A DNA stretch of 64,000 nt, from assembly GCA_021234155.1 (NCBI GenBank), contig JAJEKV010000758.1, positions 30,951 through 94,950 of the forward strand, given 5' to 3'. Each line of letters opens with the position of its first letter. Position 1 is the stretch's first letter. The notes beneath the pieces are model-generated. The model had not been told where the DNA came from. It ran no database searches and was given only the letters and a program-made list of their open reading frames with translations. The stretch is from Isoetes taiwanensis (Eukaryota > Streptophyta > Lycopodiopsida > Isoetales > Isoetaceae). Shown here in pieces: positions 11,428 to 23,250 of the stretch. The translations under genes and the position numbers were made by a program.

Positions 11428-12654
11428 GCCAACTGTTTGTACTCTAATTCCTTCTCACACATTCCTCGCTGGTCGGGGTTAGGAGTAAGCTCATCGGTCC
11501 AGAGGTAATTATCAAGCTCTCCTTCTCTCAGAATCTAAGTATCGGGCCAGAAGCTTTTGGCGACCATCCTTGTGTGTCTCATAAATCGCGTTCTCTACTT
11601 TATTTATGATCACGTAAATGATCATTGCTATGCCATGAGTGACATAAGCATTTCTTAAAGGCCCCATCTACCAAAGACCGTGGTAAGCCTCATATTGGCC
11701 TCGGGAAGTGGTGGCCTCAAGAAGATCTTTGGATATTCTCTCCCAGGTTCGGACAGGAAACACAAGTGTGATGTACTCTTGGGTGGTCTCGCGGAGACAA
11801 TTTGAGAGCATAGAGATGTAGTAGTCTATATTCGGAGGGTATGTCCCACGGGCCCACCACAAACAATGAAGCCGCCTTTGAAACGATCACGGGTGGCAAC
11901 AACTAGAGAACCCTCTCGAGGACTTCACCATGTAGGTTTTTCGTCTATTTCAGAATGTCCAAGTCCCCACTCGACCTCACCTCAACTCCACGGACCTTTG
12001 ATGGCGGATGGGTTGGTTTTTCCTTGTTCCTAGATTTATATGCTTGAACAAATCCAGCGACCACTTCGAAGGCACCCGGGTCTTCATCTATTATTTTCAT
12101 CATGTCCAAGATACCTTTTCGAGATAGGTTTTGTATTCCCGCATATCTCAAAAGCTCCTTTGAGATGGCCTCCCCTCATGACGGAGGTCTTTCATGGACT
12201 TGAGGCCTCTAGAAAGGATGGTACCTCTTTGATTTTTGAGACCTTCTTCACAAAGACTTGTCCATCTATAAATGGAGCACCTTGAGAATTTTTCTTCCCT
12301 TAACCCCAGGTACCTTCGCCAAGTCAGAATGTTGAAAAATCTTCAAGGGACCCTTTCTCAGGTTTCCTGCTTCTCCTACAAGCTCTCCGCCGTCCACTTG
12401 TTCCACAACTCATTCCATTTGTCCCACATGATGGGATCGGAACACTATGTGGTAGGAATCTAATGGGCCTTCCTTGGACTTCTTCTTCTTGGTGCGGTTC
12501 CTCTTCCTCCTCTCCAACATCCTTCTTTTGTATGATGATCTTCTTTGATCATCTTAATCATTTCGTCGTAAGAGTTGTCTTTCTTCTCCCCCTGCTTCTT
12601 TCTTTTTGAAATTGGATGGCCAAGCTCAATCCATTGATTTCTAGCTTGCCTCAA

Positions 12655-12846
12655 CTGCATGGGATATGGTCCGAGATAAGAATATAAAACCATAAGTTAG
12701 TACCATATAGATCTCCATTTCGCACGTAGCGCGAGCATTCCGAATAGAAAAGGTAAAAAGCTTAGTCACGACGGTCTGCAGCCCAAGATTGGTCTGCAGT
12801 CTCGCGCGTAGCGCGACTAAGGTGAATAAGAAACAAAGGCACTTAC
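12655..12846 (-). other. probable intron carrying two CGCG palindromes
   Basis: Bounded on the minus strand by GTAAGT (12841-12846) and a pyrimidine-rich tract ending in TGCAG (12655-12659). It contains two copies of the recurring imperfect palindrome: CGCACGTAGCGCGAG at 12721-12735 and CTCGCGCGTAGCGCGAC at 12801-12817. Confidence 0.4.
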
Positions 12847-13140
12847 GAGTTGTATTGTACCACCCTTGCAGTTGTGTTCAAGTTTGCACTTATTGTAGTC
12901 AGTGCAAGTTGAGGCGTGTAATGACTAAGGATTTGACATTGCCTGTAACTGAAGTGCTCCCTGTACTCCTTGGCATCTATCTTATCCATTTTCTCTATAA
13001 GCACCTTCGCTGCCTCAACTGAGTGCTGCCCGTCAATGACAATGTAGCGCATCGTGTCGCTCTTCCTTAGGTCATCCCATGCCTTCCATGGGTATGGCTT
13101 GTCATTGACTGAGTCCCATGGTAGAACATCCCGTTTGGAT
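12847..13140 (-). pseudogene. ParB/Srx-like exon with DGQHS motif
   Basis: This minus-strand segment encodes YIVIDGQHSVEAAKVLIEKM preceded by PWKAWDDLRKSDT and followed by a Y-R-C-Q-I-L block and an L--TTISANLN stretch. ParB N-terminal/sulfiredoxin-like folds carry an h-h-(D/N)-G-x-H-(R/S) signature in exactly this hydrophobic setting, used for nucleotide binding or DNA-partition functions. The downstream ISANLN block followed by a charged segment is what I recall in plant homologues. It ends at a consensus GTAAGT donor. Upstream the frame is interrupted by stops, so the exon itself is readable but the gene is not. Confidence 0.55.
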
Positions 13141-14003
13141 TTGGTACCGTGGTGGGATATTCAATCCTGGACTTCTATATCCTCGGGGCATGTTTGGGAT
13201 CAAAGATCCTAGATATGAAAGATGCTCTAGGAGATCTTATCCCAGCTTGTCAATAGCTATCCTTTTGTGACATCCAAATCAAGTGTGGATACCATTGCTT
13301 GAATTTCATAAGCTTGTCTACAACATCAACCCTTGATTTCTTTTCAATATCCGATTTCCTTCATCGCTTGCCTTAGGTACTGGGGAAAAGTTTTCGACTC
13401 AAGTGCACGCCACTACCACCAAAACGAGATCGTAGAAGCTTGAAGATGGTTTCTTCTTCTCAAGAACTTCGGTTGCGGATACTCCTTCACATGCAATCCA
13501 ATCGTATGGTGTGAGCCTTCAATGGGCCGACCATACTTTGTAGCAGATCTCATGTCTTATCACGGTGCAGAATCCATCTATACTGCATTGTATTTGAAAA
13601 TGTCTTCTCTATTATGAAGACAGGATGTGGTCATCAAGCTCCTCACATGAAAGGATCAATCCTACTTTTTTGAAGGCCACATCTTTGTTCTCTCTTGAAT
13701 CTGAGGACCCGTCATACTTTGAGCTGCCGCCTCGCCACGGTAACATACCATTCAGACCCCTCAACAAATACTATCTCTGGCAAGTCCTGACTTAGCTCGC
13801 ATGTTATGACTCTGCCGTTATTGATTAACTTTATGCCAAGAGTTCGATCTATCTCCTCTGCCTCTTCTTGTACTACCTTGGGGTCCTTCCCGGGTTTCTT
13901 TGATGGGTGAAGTTAATGTAACTAGTGCTCTCTTAGGAACATAAAATAAATAATCAAGTTAGACTTTGCTAAAGTATTTCTGTGTTAAACAACTTGACCA
14001 ACA

Positions 14004-14073
14004 TCTCCGCGTGGCGCGACAAGTCTATAAATTCTAAGAGCAATGTTTTAGGATTCGAGCGTAGCGCGAGTCG
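14004..14073. repeat. two CGCG-type imperfect palindromes
   Basis: TCTCCGCGTGGCGCGAC at 14004-14020 and TCGAGCGTAGCGCGAGTCG at 14055-14073. Both share the core CGxG(T)-(A/G)GCGCGA with copies near 12.7-12.8, 23.2 and 24.0 kb. A simpler palindrome TTCTCGCAAGCGAGAA follows at 14234-14249. Confidence 0.6.
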
Positions 14074-14280
14074 AAGGATCCAGGACAATAAGATAGATGG
14101 AATGTGACCGCTGTATATGCGTAAGAATTCACATTCCATCTCTCTTTACCAAATCTCGCCAAAGGGTTGACCTCGACTATGACCTCAACAAGCCTCGCTC
14201 TACGCTTACTAAGAGCGATAGAATCTGGCGAACTTCTCGCAAGCGAGAAATCCATAGACCCAATGACACTCACCTAAGGC

Positions 14281-14964
14281 TTTTATCATAAGAACACATC
14301 AAACAGTAAGCTTCATAAAAAAGAAAAAAATATAGCACAAAGGAAGCGTAACCCGCTTCCCTGTCTCTGATGATTACAATTGAAGATTAAGATACTAGGA
14401 ATTATAATCACGAGCATTGCGGACTCACTTAAGACTAAGCGTAAAACCCCGAACACATAATCAAACAAAGAATAAGCCGCAAACAAATACAAGCCAAGTA
14501 GCAGCGTAGATGCGGTGGTAACAGTAATCTAATCAAATCTAGATTGCGAGTGTTAGAGTTAATCAAAGAGTCTCAGAGTTTCTGAATCTATTAATAAAAA
14601 GTTAAGCACACAAGCGGAAGGTTTCTAAAACCTAATAAAAATAAAGTCACGAGTTCCTCCTCCATTAAGAACTCGAACATACTAACCTTTTAGTTGCCAT
14701 ATCGGCGCTTGAAGCTCTAGAAACTGGAATTGAACCTCGTAGTTTCGAGAAGGTCGAGTGAATCTTTAAGCTCAAATCGAAGTGGAATTGTTGTAAAATC
14801 GTGCCGGAAATGAAGTAGGATAGCTTGGAATGCAGGTAATGCTACAAAAATTTGGATCGCTTGAGAGATCGCTTCAAGAAGATTAAGGCCGGTTTAGAAT
14901 GGTCGCAAAAACCGGCCGGAAGAAATTAGGAATGAAAAAAATGAGATTCAAATTACATTGAAAT
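14281..14964. other. intergenic, no gene recognised
   Basis: Sequence between the ParB-like relic and the LINE. A small hairpin GGAAGCGTAACCCGCTTCC lies at about 14343-14361. No coding trace recognised. Confidence 0.4.
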
Positions 14965-15451
14965 TAGAAAATGTGGATTCGTTGTGTCAAGAGATGCTCG
15001 AGGCTGGAGGCGATGGCGGGCGCGAGTGCTACCCTGATCAAACTTTAACCTAACTAGGGTTCTATCAGGATCAGGCATGGTCAGGTAATGTAATTTGCAT
15101 TTCAGCTTTAGATCTCGGATTTTTTGGGTCCCATCATCTCCCTGGAAAGGTATTTTCGACCCTGCCAAAATTCCATATTCCCCTTTCGCCATTCGCCATT
15201 CGCCATCTCTCAACTCTCTCTGACTTCCAATCATTCTCATTCTCGTTTCACGACCCTCTGATAGTTCTACAACATCCTCGTACCATGGCCCCACCGGATC
15301 TATCGGACGGATTATCTCCCTCAATGCACACCATATTAAATACTTTCTGCTCCTTAAATCCTCATGAGCAGAACAGATTTTAGGCCAACAACAGCTTCTG
15401 TTTCAAGGAGATCTTGCTCCGATTCAATTCACGACCTTTGTTCCTGTTTCA

Positions 15452-16253
15452 ATGGCGCCTAAGAATGCTCTGCCCTCCTCTTTCCCGGATCGCCCTTTCT
15501 GGGACTGTTATGCTCTGTTGAATGCGAACTCAAGCAACACCTTCATCCAGAGATCACAACCTTTCAAGGAGGATAATTCCATTAAACAAGACATATTGAC
15601 TATGAAGAAATACAACCCACCGACTTATCGTCATAGCAGAGGTATTGAATTGAACCCCGAACTCTGTCACTCAAGATTTCATTTCCTGTCTTCGCATGCT
15701 GTCATTTGTTGGAATGAAAAGGAGGGGATAATTTTGGGGAATGTATCTAAACAAATTTGTGCTTTATCCAAGTCTATCCAAATCTCTTCCATCACCCACT
15801 TTGGATTGAGAATCAAATTCCAAAAGTGGTCATATCAATTTAACCCCCTTCGACCCTCTACTCTCATGCATACCGCTTATGTTCATCTGCATGATCTTAA
15901 CCCGGTATCTGGGAGGATCAGTGCCTTAAAGCAATATTCTCTTCGATTGGTTCCTTCATCTCTTCGGAGCGCAGGCCCGACAGGCCTCCTACTGTCTTCA
16001 TGCAATTGGATCTTCTCAAGCCCATTCCCCTTGAACTTACCTTCCAAGATATGTTTGGGACTGACCAATCCTTGCTCTTAAGGTGGAATGGATTGCCCCT
16101 ATTTGCCCTATTTGCAGGAAACGCTTGCATGGAGGACAGAAATGTAGCCCGGTGCTTGATCAGCAAATTACCTTAGAGATGGAGGAAGCTCGTCCACCTC
16201 CTCGCTACCGTGGTAATCTTAATGGTAGCTCAAAGAGAATCCGAAGAAAATAG
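15452..16253 (+). pseudogene. LINE ORF1 (DUF4283-like RNA-binding protein with zinc knuckle), frameshifted
   Basis: The first frame starts MAPKNALPSSFPDRPFWDCY and runs to 16081. Homology then moves to the next frame, where VFMQLDLLKPIPLELTF followed by LLLRWNGLP matches the hallmark V-h-LDL.KPLP...h-Y-.LP segment of plant LINE ORF1 proteins. It then moves again into the third frame for a perfect CX2CX4HX4C zinc knuckle (CPICRKRLHGGQKC, 16104-16145). The frame ends at a TAG near 16251. So ORF1 carries at least two frameshifts in its last third. The protein coats LINE RNA in the ribonucleoprotein particle. An ORF1-tail-like segment with NRFKALQDISNMYEED follows at 16636-16690. Confidence 0.8.
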
Positions 16254-16544
16254 ATTATCAGGGAAAAAATAGCTCTGGCCAATAAAGAGCTAGAAGAGAA
16301 ATATAGGAATCAGGAAGTGGGGACCCAGGGACCTGGTGGATCTGTTAAGGTTTAAATAAGGGAATTACCACAAAAGGAGTCTCCTTCAACATCTCGGACA
16401 TGGTTAAGACTTTCGACAAAAACAAACCTCCTGGTCACGTCCAATATGAGGAAATCACAGTAATTAAGGCCAGAGAGGACATAGTTTGGGAGGATGACTA
16501 CTCGACCTGGCAGATCTCTGAATTAAACCAGTCTAATTCAAAGG

Positions 16545-17449
16545 ATGGAGCTCCCCCACAGTACTGCTGAAGTAGGGGAAACCAGCTCCCCTACATCACC
16601 CAAAACAGACTCATCCCCCATTATCTGCAAAAACAGGTTCAAAGCTCTACAGGATATATCTAATATGTATGAAGAGGATTTGGCTGGGTTCTCTAGCCTA
16701 AAAGGAAAAGGAAGGTTTATTGATGCGACCGAATTCTTGTTGACTTATCCATTGACCCCACTTCCAATCATACTTTGGTCAACCTTGATATCCTCTCCAT
16801 TTTCCCCTCTTCCCACCACACCCCTTTACCTATTCTTTATGATAAATATGGCAAATCCACTGTGGACCTCATGAGCAAAATTGTCGCGGAAGCTGTGGAT
16901 GCAACATGTCCCCAATTGAAGGCTGCCCCCTTGGAGGCCAACAAAGGAGATGATGCTGGTGGTGCTCGTGAGGATGCTGAGCGAGTCCAGGTAAGTGACC
17001 ACTCCCCTATTTGTTACAGCCCTCAACTTGATTTCCAGACAATCCAAGGCTGTAGTAATGAGGCAGAAATCCTCTCCGCCCTGCAAGATGGGTGTGTTTC
17101 TGAGGAAGATTGTGAGATGTTCAAATCCACCCCCCAGAATACTGAAAAACAGAATATTGAACTTGGCCTCATAGCCTTACAGTCAAACATTGATTATATA
17201 GAGTCTTCTGTGCCAAACCACCTTGACTTAATTGTTCCTGACTCTGAGGAAGATCTTAGTTGCAGCCCTCTACATGACATCTCCAATACCTCTTTGAGAA
17301 CCCTCAAAAAGAAACTGAAAAATAGGACTACACCTAAGTCTCCCATAGGCAGTGAGAACTTTCCACACTCCTACAACACCCAAAGTAGATCTTCACCTCA
17401 TGGGCTGAGGAAGTCTTGCCTTCTCTCCTATATCCCTTTGCTTCTATGA
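16545..17449 (+). pseudogene. LINE ORF1 tail / linker between ORF1 and ORF2
   Basis: Two overlapping frames (16545-16874 and 16775-17449). The first holds the NRF-AL-D motif typical of the end of plant LINE ORF1 proteins. The second is acidic and serine-rich (for example VPDSEEDLSCSPLHD) with no domain, as expected for the disordered tail. ORF2 starts at 17446, overlapping the last stop. Confidence 0.6.
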
Positions 17450-20400
17450 GGGTGCTAACTTGGAATTTAAGAGGCATTAAAGGGCCTACTAAGAGAAGAC
17501 GCTTCATTGCCTCTGTGAGGGAGTTCAGGGCTGACATTATCATGGTCCAAGAACACAGACTCCCCAAATTTGAGTCAGCTAATTTGGGGGAATGGATCAA
17601 ACCTGGGATGGCTTCCTGCTATATTCCTACAGATGGAACCAAAAGAGGGATTGCTACCTTTTGGTACAATCAGAAACTCATAAGCACTTACATTAGCCCA
17701 TCCAATAGATGGCTGTGTGTTATTCTTTGTATTAATAATTGCCAAGTGGCTTTCATAAACATCTATGCCTCTACTGATCCTTATGAGAGAGAGCCTATGT
17801 GGGCTGAGATCAACATCTGGATGAGTCAGCAACAGAAGATTGAGAATTGGATAATTACAGGAGATTTTAATAATACTCCTCACCGTGACATGAAACTTGG
17901 CAACAAAATCAACATGTCTAAGAATGAGAGATATTCTTGGGAGAATTGGCTGGCTGATCAAGACCTGATCTATATCCCCTCCTCAAACACCAAATTTTCT
18001 TGGAGCAATAAGAGAAAAGGGGACCAATTGTATGCTGGATAGGTTCTACATTCATAATTCTGATTCCTGGTTGGATAATTGCATAGTCACTGGTGATATT
18101 GCCAGCACAATTTCAGATCACCAGCCTCACTTCTTAGATACCAAAAATTTACCTCTTGGATTCAAGGGTAAGAATACCCCCTTCAAATTTAATACCTCCT
18201 TGCTTCAGATGAAGTCCTTCTGTCAGGAATTTACCTCCTTCTATCTTTCCCTCCCCAAGATTGATCAGCATCAATCTATGAGGAGTTTCAATGAAAAGAT
18301 GAAGAAAGTTAATGATTGGGTCAAGAAATGGGGTAAAGACTTAGCACAAAAAAGGAAATAAATTAAGATTAGCCTGCTATGGAGGAATCATTGCATATGA
18401 AAGAAGAACAACTCGAAATCCAGATCAAGACCTTGGAAGAGCACCAGGTTAGGGGTATGGCCCTTGAAGTAAGATCAAAATGTACAATCAGCTGGATCAT
18501 GAAAGTTCCAAAATGCTTTTTAGAGTAGCAAGGAACATGATAGTCAACAATTCTATTACCCAGCTGGAGACTGACCATGGATCTATACACACTGATAAAA
18601 GTAGAATTGCTTCTGCTTTCCACAAATTCTACACTGACCTCTTCAGGGATGAAATGATTGAGGACAGAAAAATACAAGAGGTCTTTGATATTATAGGGCC
18701 CCCTAATGAAGTGATGGAGGATGAATGGATTGAGGTCTCAGAACTCCCTGAAATTTTTGAAACCCTTAAAAAAATGAAACATGGGAAAAGCCCAGGTATT
18801 GATGGTTTCTAACCAGAATTCTTTGTGGAGTTTTGGCCTATTATAAAGGATGACATTGTTCACTTCATCCAGGGGATTTGGAGGGCTAAATCTATCTATC
18901 CCACTTACAATGTTGGAGTGATTTCTCTCATTCCTAATACTGATTCTCCCATCAAGATCAATGAGTGGCGTTCTATCTCTTTAACCACTACCCTCTATAA
19001 ATTGGTTGCTAAAATTATTGCTGGTAGAATTGTGGTGCACCTCCAGAACAAAATAAATGGTTGTCAATCTGCCTTCTTACCTAACAGATCTATCTTGGAC
19101 AATTACATAGCTGCTAGTGAGGCTCTTCACTGGAATAAGTTGTCCAAACAAAACTGCATTCTCCTTAAGCTGGACTTTAAAAGGGCCCATGACTCCATAT
19201 CTTGGAAGTTTCTTGAAAAATCCCTAAGTCATATTGGTCTTCACCCTTATCTTATTAAGCTTATTTTGGGTGTGAACCATAATGCCTCCTCCTGTCTCCT
19301 CATTAATGGAGCTCCCACTGAATTCTTCCCAATTCAAAGAGAGGTGAGGCAAGGATGCCGTCTGGCTCCTTACCTCTTTATCATTGCTGCTGAAATTCTT
19401 ACCAAAATGATTTCCTCCTATCAAGATAGGGGTTTGATCCAAGGCCTGCAAATGCCTCAGTCTGATAAACAATTGTCCATCCTCCAGTATGCTGATGATA
19501 CTTTTATCATGACCAAAGCTGATAACACTAGTTTGGACAATCTCATGGATTGCATAACCAAATTTGGTGTTGCCTCTGGAATTCATCTTAACTATGCTAA
19601 GTGCTCCATTCTCACTGATGGCTCTTACCCTCATCTCAACACCCATGTTATTAAATTTGTTCCTGATGGTCAATATTTGACTCTTTTGGGGCTTCCCCTT
19701 GCTGCTCACATGTCTCACAAGGTGGCTTGGCAACCTCTGATCAATAGGATCCGGAAAAAACTTATGCTGCTTAAAGGTTCTCTTTCCTTGGCTGGCAGAA
19801 TTCTAATTGCTAATTCTGTTCTGGCTAGTAGTCATGTTTACTTCTCTTCTGCTTTGATTGCTGATAAAGCCTCTTATAATAAGATTGAGCAGTGCATTAA
19901 AGAATATATTTGGCAAGGGACCCATTTGTCTTCCTGGGAGGAGCTCACCCATAGCAGAAAAGCTGGAGGTTTGGGTTGCAAATCTCTTTTCCTTCAAGCT
20001 CAGATTCTAGGTGCTAAAAATGTGTGGAAAGCTATTTCTGGTTTCCAATCCCCTGCAATGGACTTTATTAGATTCTGGTTCAATAAGAGTAAACCTCTAG
20101 GGAGTCCCTCCTTAATGCACCAACTTCCAGATTCTACTTTTTATGACTTTAAGTGTGCTGTAAATACTTCTTCTCTTCTTAGGAGCATTTTTAAAGCCTG
20201 GGAGAAAGTGGCTTGTAAGTTCACCCATGACAAAATTACAAATTTTGTAAGAGATACCTCTATATTCTGGTCTTCTATTTTAGCCCCACTCTGTTACTCT
20301 GCTATGGCAATTTGCCACCCTACTTGTTATAAGAAGTGGCACAAGGCCAATATTCTTCAGGTGAGAGACCTGATTGATGAGAATGATAAATGGATTCCTT

Positions 20401-21116
20401 GGGGTCTAGTTAAGAGGAAAGTTGGGGGAGGGGTAACCAATAGATCTATTTATAAACAGGTTGTGATGACATATTCCTCTGTTCTGGGTAAGGATGGTAA
20501 GGGTGATAGCCATTCTCCTTTGAATTGGTTCTTCAAAGTTAAAAGAAGCTATAAGGTTTCAAAAATCTACCATGCCTGCCTACCCCAGAAGAAGATAAAG
20601 CATGCTTCCTCTTAGGGTCTTTCCCTCAAGAATTTCAAGAAGATTCTCTTCTCCAGCTGGCAGTCCTACTCTTGCCCCAAAATTAAAGTGTTTGCCTGGA
20701 TGGTTCTTCACAATGCCCTGTTATGTAACATTAACATGATCAAGAAGCAATTCAAGAATATTCACAGCTCTCTCTGTCCTCTTTGTAATAATCAGGATGA
20801 GAATGTCCTTCATATCTTTACGTGCTCTAGGATCAAAGATTTCTGGGAATGGCTGTCCCGGATTGGCTCCAAGTTGAATATCCCTGATCTGGATTCCATC
20901 TCCAACATGGCTCAATTCTTCCTTCTTCAGGACTCCAAAGTCAATTCAACCATCTTACAGTTAGCCTTATGGATTGTCTGGAAACACATGAATAATGTGG
21001 CACTGGCAAATAGGAAGTGTGATCTTAACTGGATGAAGCTCAATTTCCAATTTGAGCTGGTTAGGTGCGCTATGGCTCATAAGGCATCAAAATTGGAGAA
21101 ATATGATACTGATTAG
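17446..21116 (+). pseudogene. LINE ORF2: endonuclease, reverse transcriptase, zf-RVT; broken
   Basis: The apurinic-type endonuclease begins MRVLTWNLRGIKGP and shows the catalytic N (WNLRG), E (VQEHRL), GDFNN and, after a frameshift near 18036, SDHQPH. Another frame change lies between 18361 and 18480. The reverse transcriptase has HGKSPGIDGF, an in-frame TAA (18810-18812), the NEWRSISLTTTLYKLVAKI block, LKLDFKRAHDSISW, REVRQGCRLAPYLF and the catalytic YADD (19488-19499). A TAG at 20613-20615 interrupts the frame before the C-terminal zf-RVT domain (KVFAWM...CPLCNNQDENVLHIFTC, 20688-21116). The total of about 1,220 codons is the usual length for plant L1 ORF2. The enzyme nicks target DNA and copies LINE RNA there. 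All catalytic motifs are still readable, so decay is moderate. Confidence 0.92.
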
Positions 21117-21828
21117 CTGCTTTGGGGGTCCTTCAAGTCTGATTTCTTTATTGTTCGTTTTGATTCCCTGATTGACCCGACTTCATTTGTGGATTGCAGC
21201 CTTTTTGAACAGTGTGGTGCAAGTCTTCAGGGGAACCACGCTGCCGGGTGATGTCCCTGTTCATCATTCGGGGACTTCAAGACAAGCAGTTAGGGCGACT
21301 TTTCGGCTCAAATTTTTTCTCAAAGAGGCCTATAATGCACATATTCTGCACAAGTTTATTGGTGCTCACAACTGTCTGCTTACAGAACAACAATTCTCCT
21401 GCCTGAGGTCTATGTACTACTATCATAAAGGTAGATGTGAAGCAGCTGCTGGTGTTCTTTTAGACATAATCCAAGTTCCCCTTGATGAATTGCTGCTTCT
21501 TACCCCATCCACAGTACGAGATCAACTGGATTGCCCTCCCCCCTCCTATGCTATGCCACTTCGCCACCCACCTTCCCCCGATTTACCGGCAATCCGGCTT
21601 CCTTTTTAAATCTGTCCTCCCTTCCGAGCTCAAAACACCCCCGGATCTGATCCCACAAGTGGAATTTGGCTCACGAAGTTGAGGTATTTGCAAAATCGAG
21701 ACTCGAGAGCAGTTTGTTAGAAATGGTTTTTGGTTATGTTTATTTTCAGCTACTTTCTATTTGGGCTCTGAGCCCCATTTTATATGTATGTTTTTAACTT
21801 ATGATTAATATCAATTCCTTCCTTTTCC

Positions 21829-21867
21829 TCAAAAAATAAAAAATAAAAAATAAAAATAGAAAATGTG
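21829..21867 (+). repeat. LINE A-rich tail and 3' target-site duplication
   Basis: CAAAAAATAAAAAATAAAAA-type tail ending at 21856, then TAGAAAATGTG (21857-21867) matching 14965-14975. Confidence 0.85.
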
Positions 21868-22266
21868 ATTATTACACGGGTCGTACAAACGATTAATGAA
21901 TAGATGCCCGCCATTGAAAGCGTGTACTACCCTTATCCTTGTTTAGGAAAACAAGAAAATTAATCCCGCCCACAATTTAAAATTTAAAATCTTTTAGCCT
22001 GCCGCCCGCGAATATCCCTTTCCCCAACTACTTTTCAATCATTGGCTTTACTAACCGTTTCTATTTTAAAATTAGCCATTTAATTTGTGTTCTTGGCCTC
22101 GCATTGGATCATAGAATTTGTGTTTCTCTAATGCCTAGAGAAAACACAAGAACCGTGGTTTTCATTACAGTGTTTTAATTGAATTTGGGATGTCGCCAAG
22201 AAGGAAGTTTTTGTCAAGAATTTGGATCGAGGATCATAGAATCTCGGGTAGTTCGCTATCAAGTGA
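21868..22266. other. intergenic, no gene recognised
   Basis: AT-rich DNA following the LINE. No motif recognised. Confidence 0.4.
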
Positions 22267-22309
22267 GTGGATTGAGGGCCATGACTTGTGCAACTTAATT
22301 AACAAAGCT

Positions 22310-22600
22310 TTGTAGGTTGAGGAAATGAGTAATCAAGCAGGAGAAATGAAATTTTCCATTGGAAAAGCATGCTTCTTGTTAGCAGAAAATAGGAAAGATG
22401 TCATTGGCAAGGGCATTGTTGATAACATGTCACCAGCTACAGCATGCCATGGAGTGCCCTTGGGACCTGATTATATTAGAATTAGATCGGGACAGACCTT
22501 TTGCCGCTCATCCATTACAAAGACCACATGCGGGGAGCGAAACACTTGGAGAATCAGTAGGGAGTTTCTTGGCTTGGCCAACAACTCTACTCAGAGAGGT
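22310..22600 (+). pseudogene. En/Spm-type transposase C-terminal domain (Transposase_23-like) fragment
   Basis: After a TTTGTAG splice-acceptor-like site, the frame reads GKACFLLAENRKDVIGKGIV then SPATACHGVPLG. This matches the V-G-..V-L-S..-...VA.G.h...DP.TKV.G..LG pattern at the C-terminus of plant En/Spm-like (TNP1) transposases. In the neighbouring frame RPHAGSETLGESVGSFLAWP matches the family's P-...T-G-A-G..-AWP ending. So one frameshift near 22480-22500 splits the domain. No upstream transposase core or CACTA ends were found nearby; it looks like an isolated exon or host-captured fragment. Confidence 0.6.
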
Positions 22601-23250
22601 ATATACTGAAAAATTTTTTACAGTAATCTTTGTTGCTCTTTCTTGTAGCTCTTGTAACATATTTCATACGTGTCACCTATTCATGTCCTACTCACATGCA
22701 TTTTTCATTATGTCTACACAATAATCTTCGCTCTTGTATTGCTCGTGCTATAAATATGAGTACATCTCAGTGGCAGCGCATTAGTCATATCCCGCAATCC
22801 GATCACATCCTGTTTTAATTGTAATTGTCGATCTACCCTGCCACTGGCTCCAGAATATGTGGATTCCATCATTTGCTCCATGATTATGAAATTTATAGAT
22901 GCCAGCAGAGGGGCTTGGAACTCGATCCTTGGTTGCAGGGAGTTGCAATGGTCTCTGCTAGAAGTTATCCTGATATATATAAGGTTGTCATCCACCTTGT
23001 ATGGGTTCGAGCATGGTGTGTATGAAGTTAAGAAGTGGCCAGGTGCCACCTGCTCATGATGAGCTTTGGTTGGTGAAAGAATTGTCTTCTTTGTAACTGC
23101 CATGGTTTTTCCTTGTTGAATAAAAAGTCGCCTACATCCAGACAAGAACTTGATTTGAAGTGACTCTGTAGTGATTTTTTGGGTTAATTAACTAAATGTA
23201 ATATGTATAGTAAATCTAACTATGAAATAAATTTTATAGAACATATTAAT

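Larger units (their letters stand above)
10840..14000 (-). pseudogene. decayed multi-exon gene with ParB-like DGQHS motif and possible methyltransferase part
   Basis: Successive coding-like segments in the same orientation, in order: 13904-13717 (KPGKDPKVVQ..., ending in a stop), 13140-12847 (the DGQHS segment), 12654-12463, 12151-11945 (starting MRYAGIQNLSRKGIL), 11862-11668 (W..RGTYPPNIDYY...), 11427-11038 (methyltransferase-like), and an acidic Gln/Glu/Lys-rich tail near 11040-10840. Frames shift between and inside segments, and stops occur between them. At least one clear donor (GTAAGT at 12841-12846, minus strand) and acceptor (TGCAG before 12654) suggest introns, although the frame is not kept across that junction. 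I recognise the order of motifs from uncharacterised proteins of early-diverging plants, from memory only. It could be a domesticated or mobile phage-like gene (ParB domain plus DNA methylase). Clearly broken here. Confidence 0.5.
14976..21856 (+). mobile_element. near-full-length L1-type LINE with target-site duplication
   Basis: A 6.9 kb plant L1-like element. TAGAAAATGTG occurs immediately before it (14965-14975) and directly after its A-rich tail (21857-21867), an 11 bp target duplication that extends to GATT/ATT with one base missing. Order: 5' UTR (14976-15451), ORF1 (from 15452), acidic linker, ORF2 with endonuclease, reverse transcriptase and a C-terminal Zn finger (17446-21116), 3' UTR, then a short (A)n-TAAAAA tail at 21829-21856. 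It moves by target-primed reverse transcription in the nucleus. Several frameshifts and two in-frame stops make it inactive, yet it is full length, which is unusual because most LINE copies are 5' truncated. Confidence 0.92.

Noticed and set aside
14953-15324. 123-codon minus-strand frame
   Set aside because: It lies antisense in the 5' UTR of the LINE and crosses the target-site duplication; not an independent gene.
15883-20915. Minus-strand frames opposite the LINE ORFs
   Set aside because: Shadows of the coding strand; none has a recognised domain.
22714-23145. 143-codon minus-strand frame
   Set aside because: Low-complexity composition with no motif; overlaps plus-strand sequence downstream of the En/Spm fragment. 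Could be real but nothing supports it.
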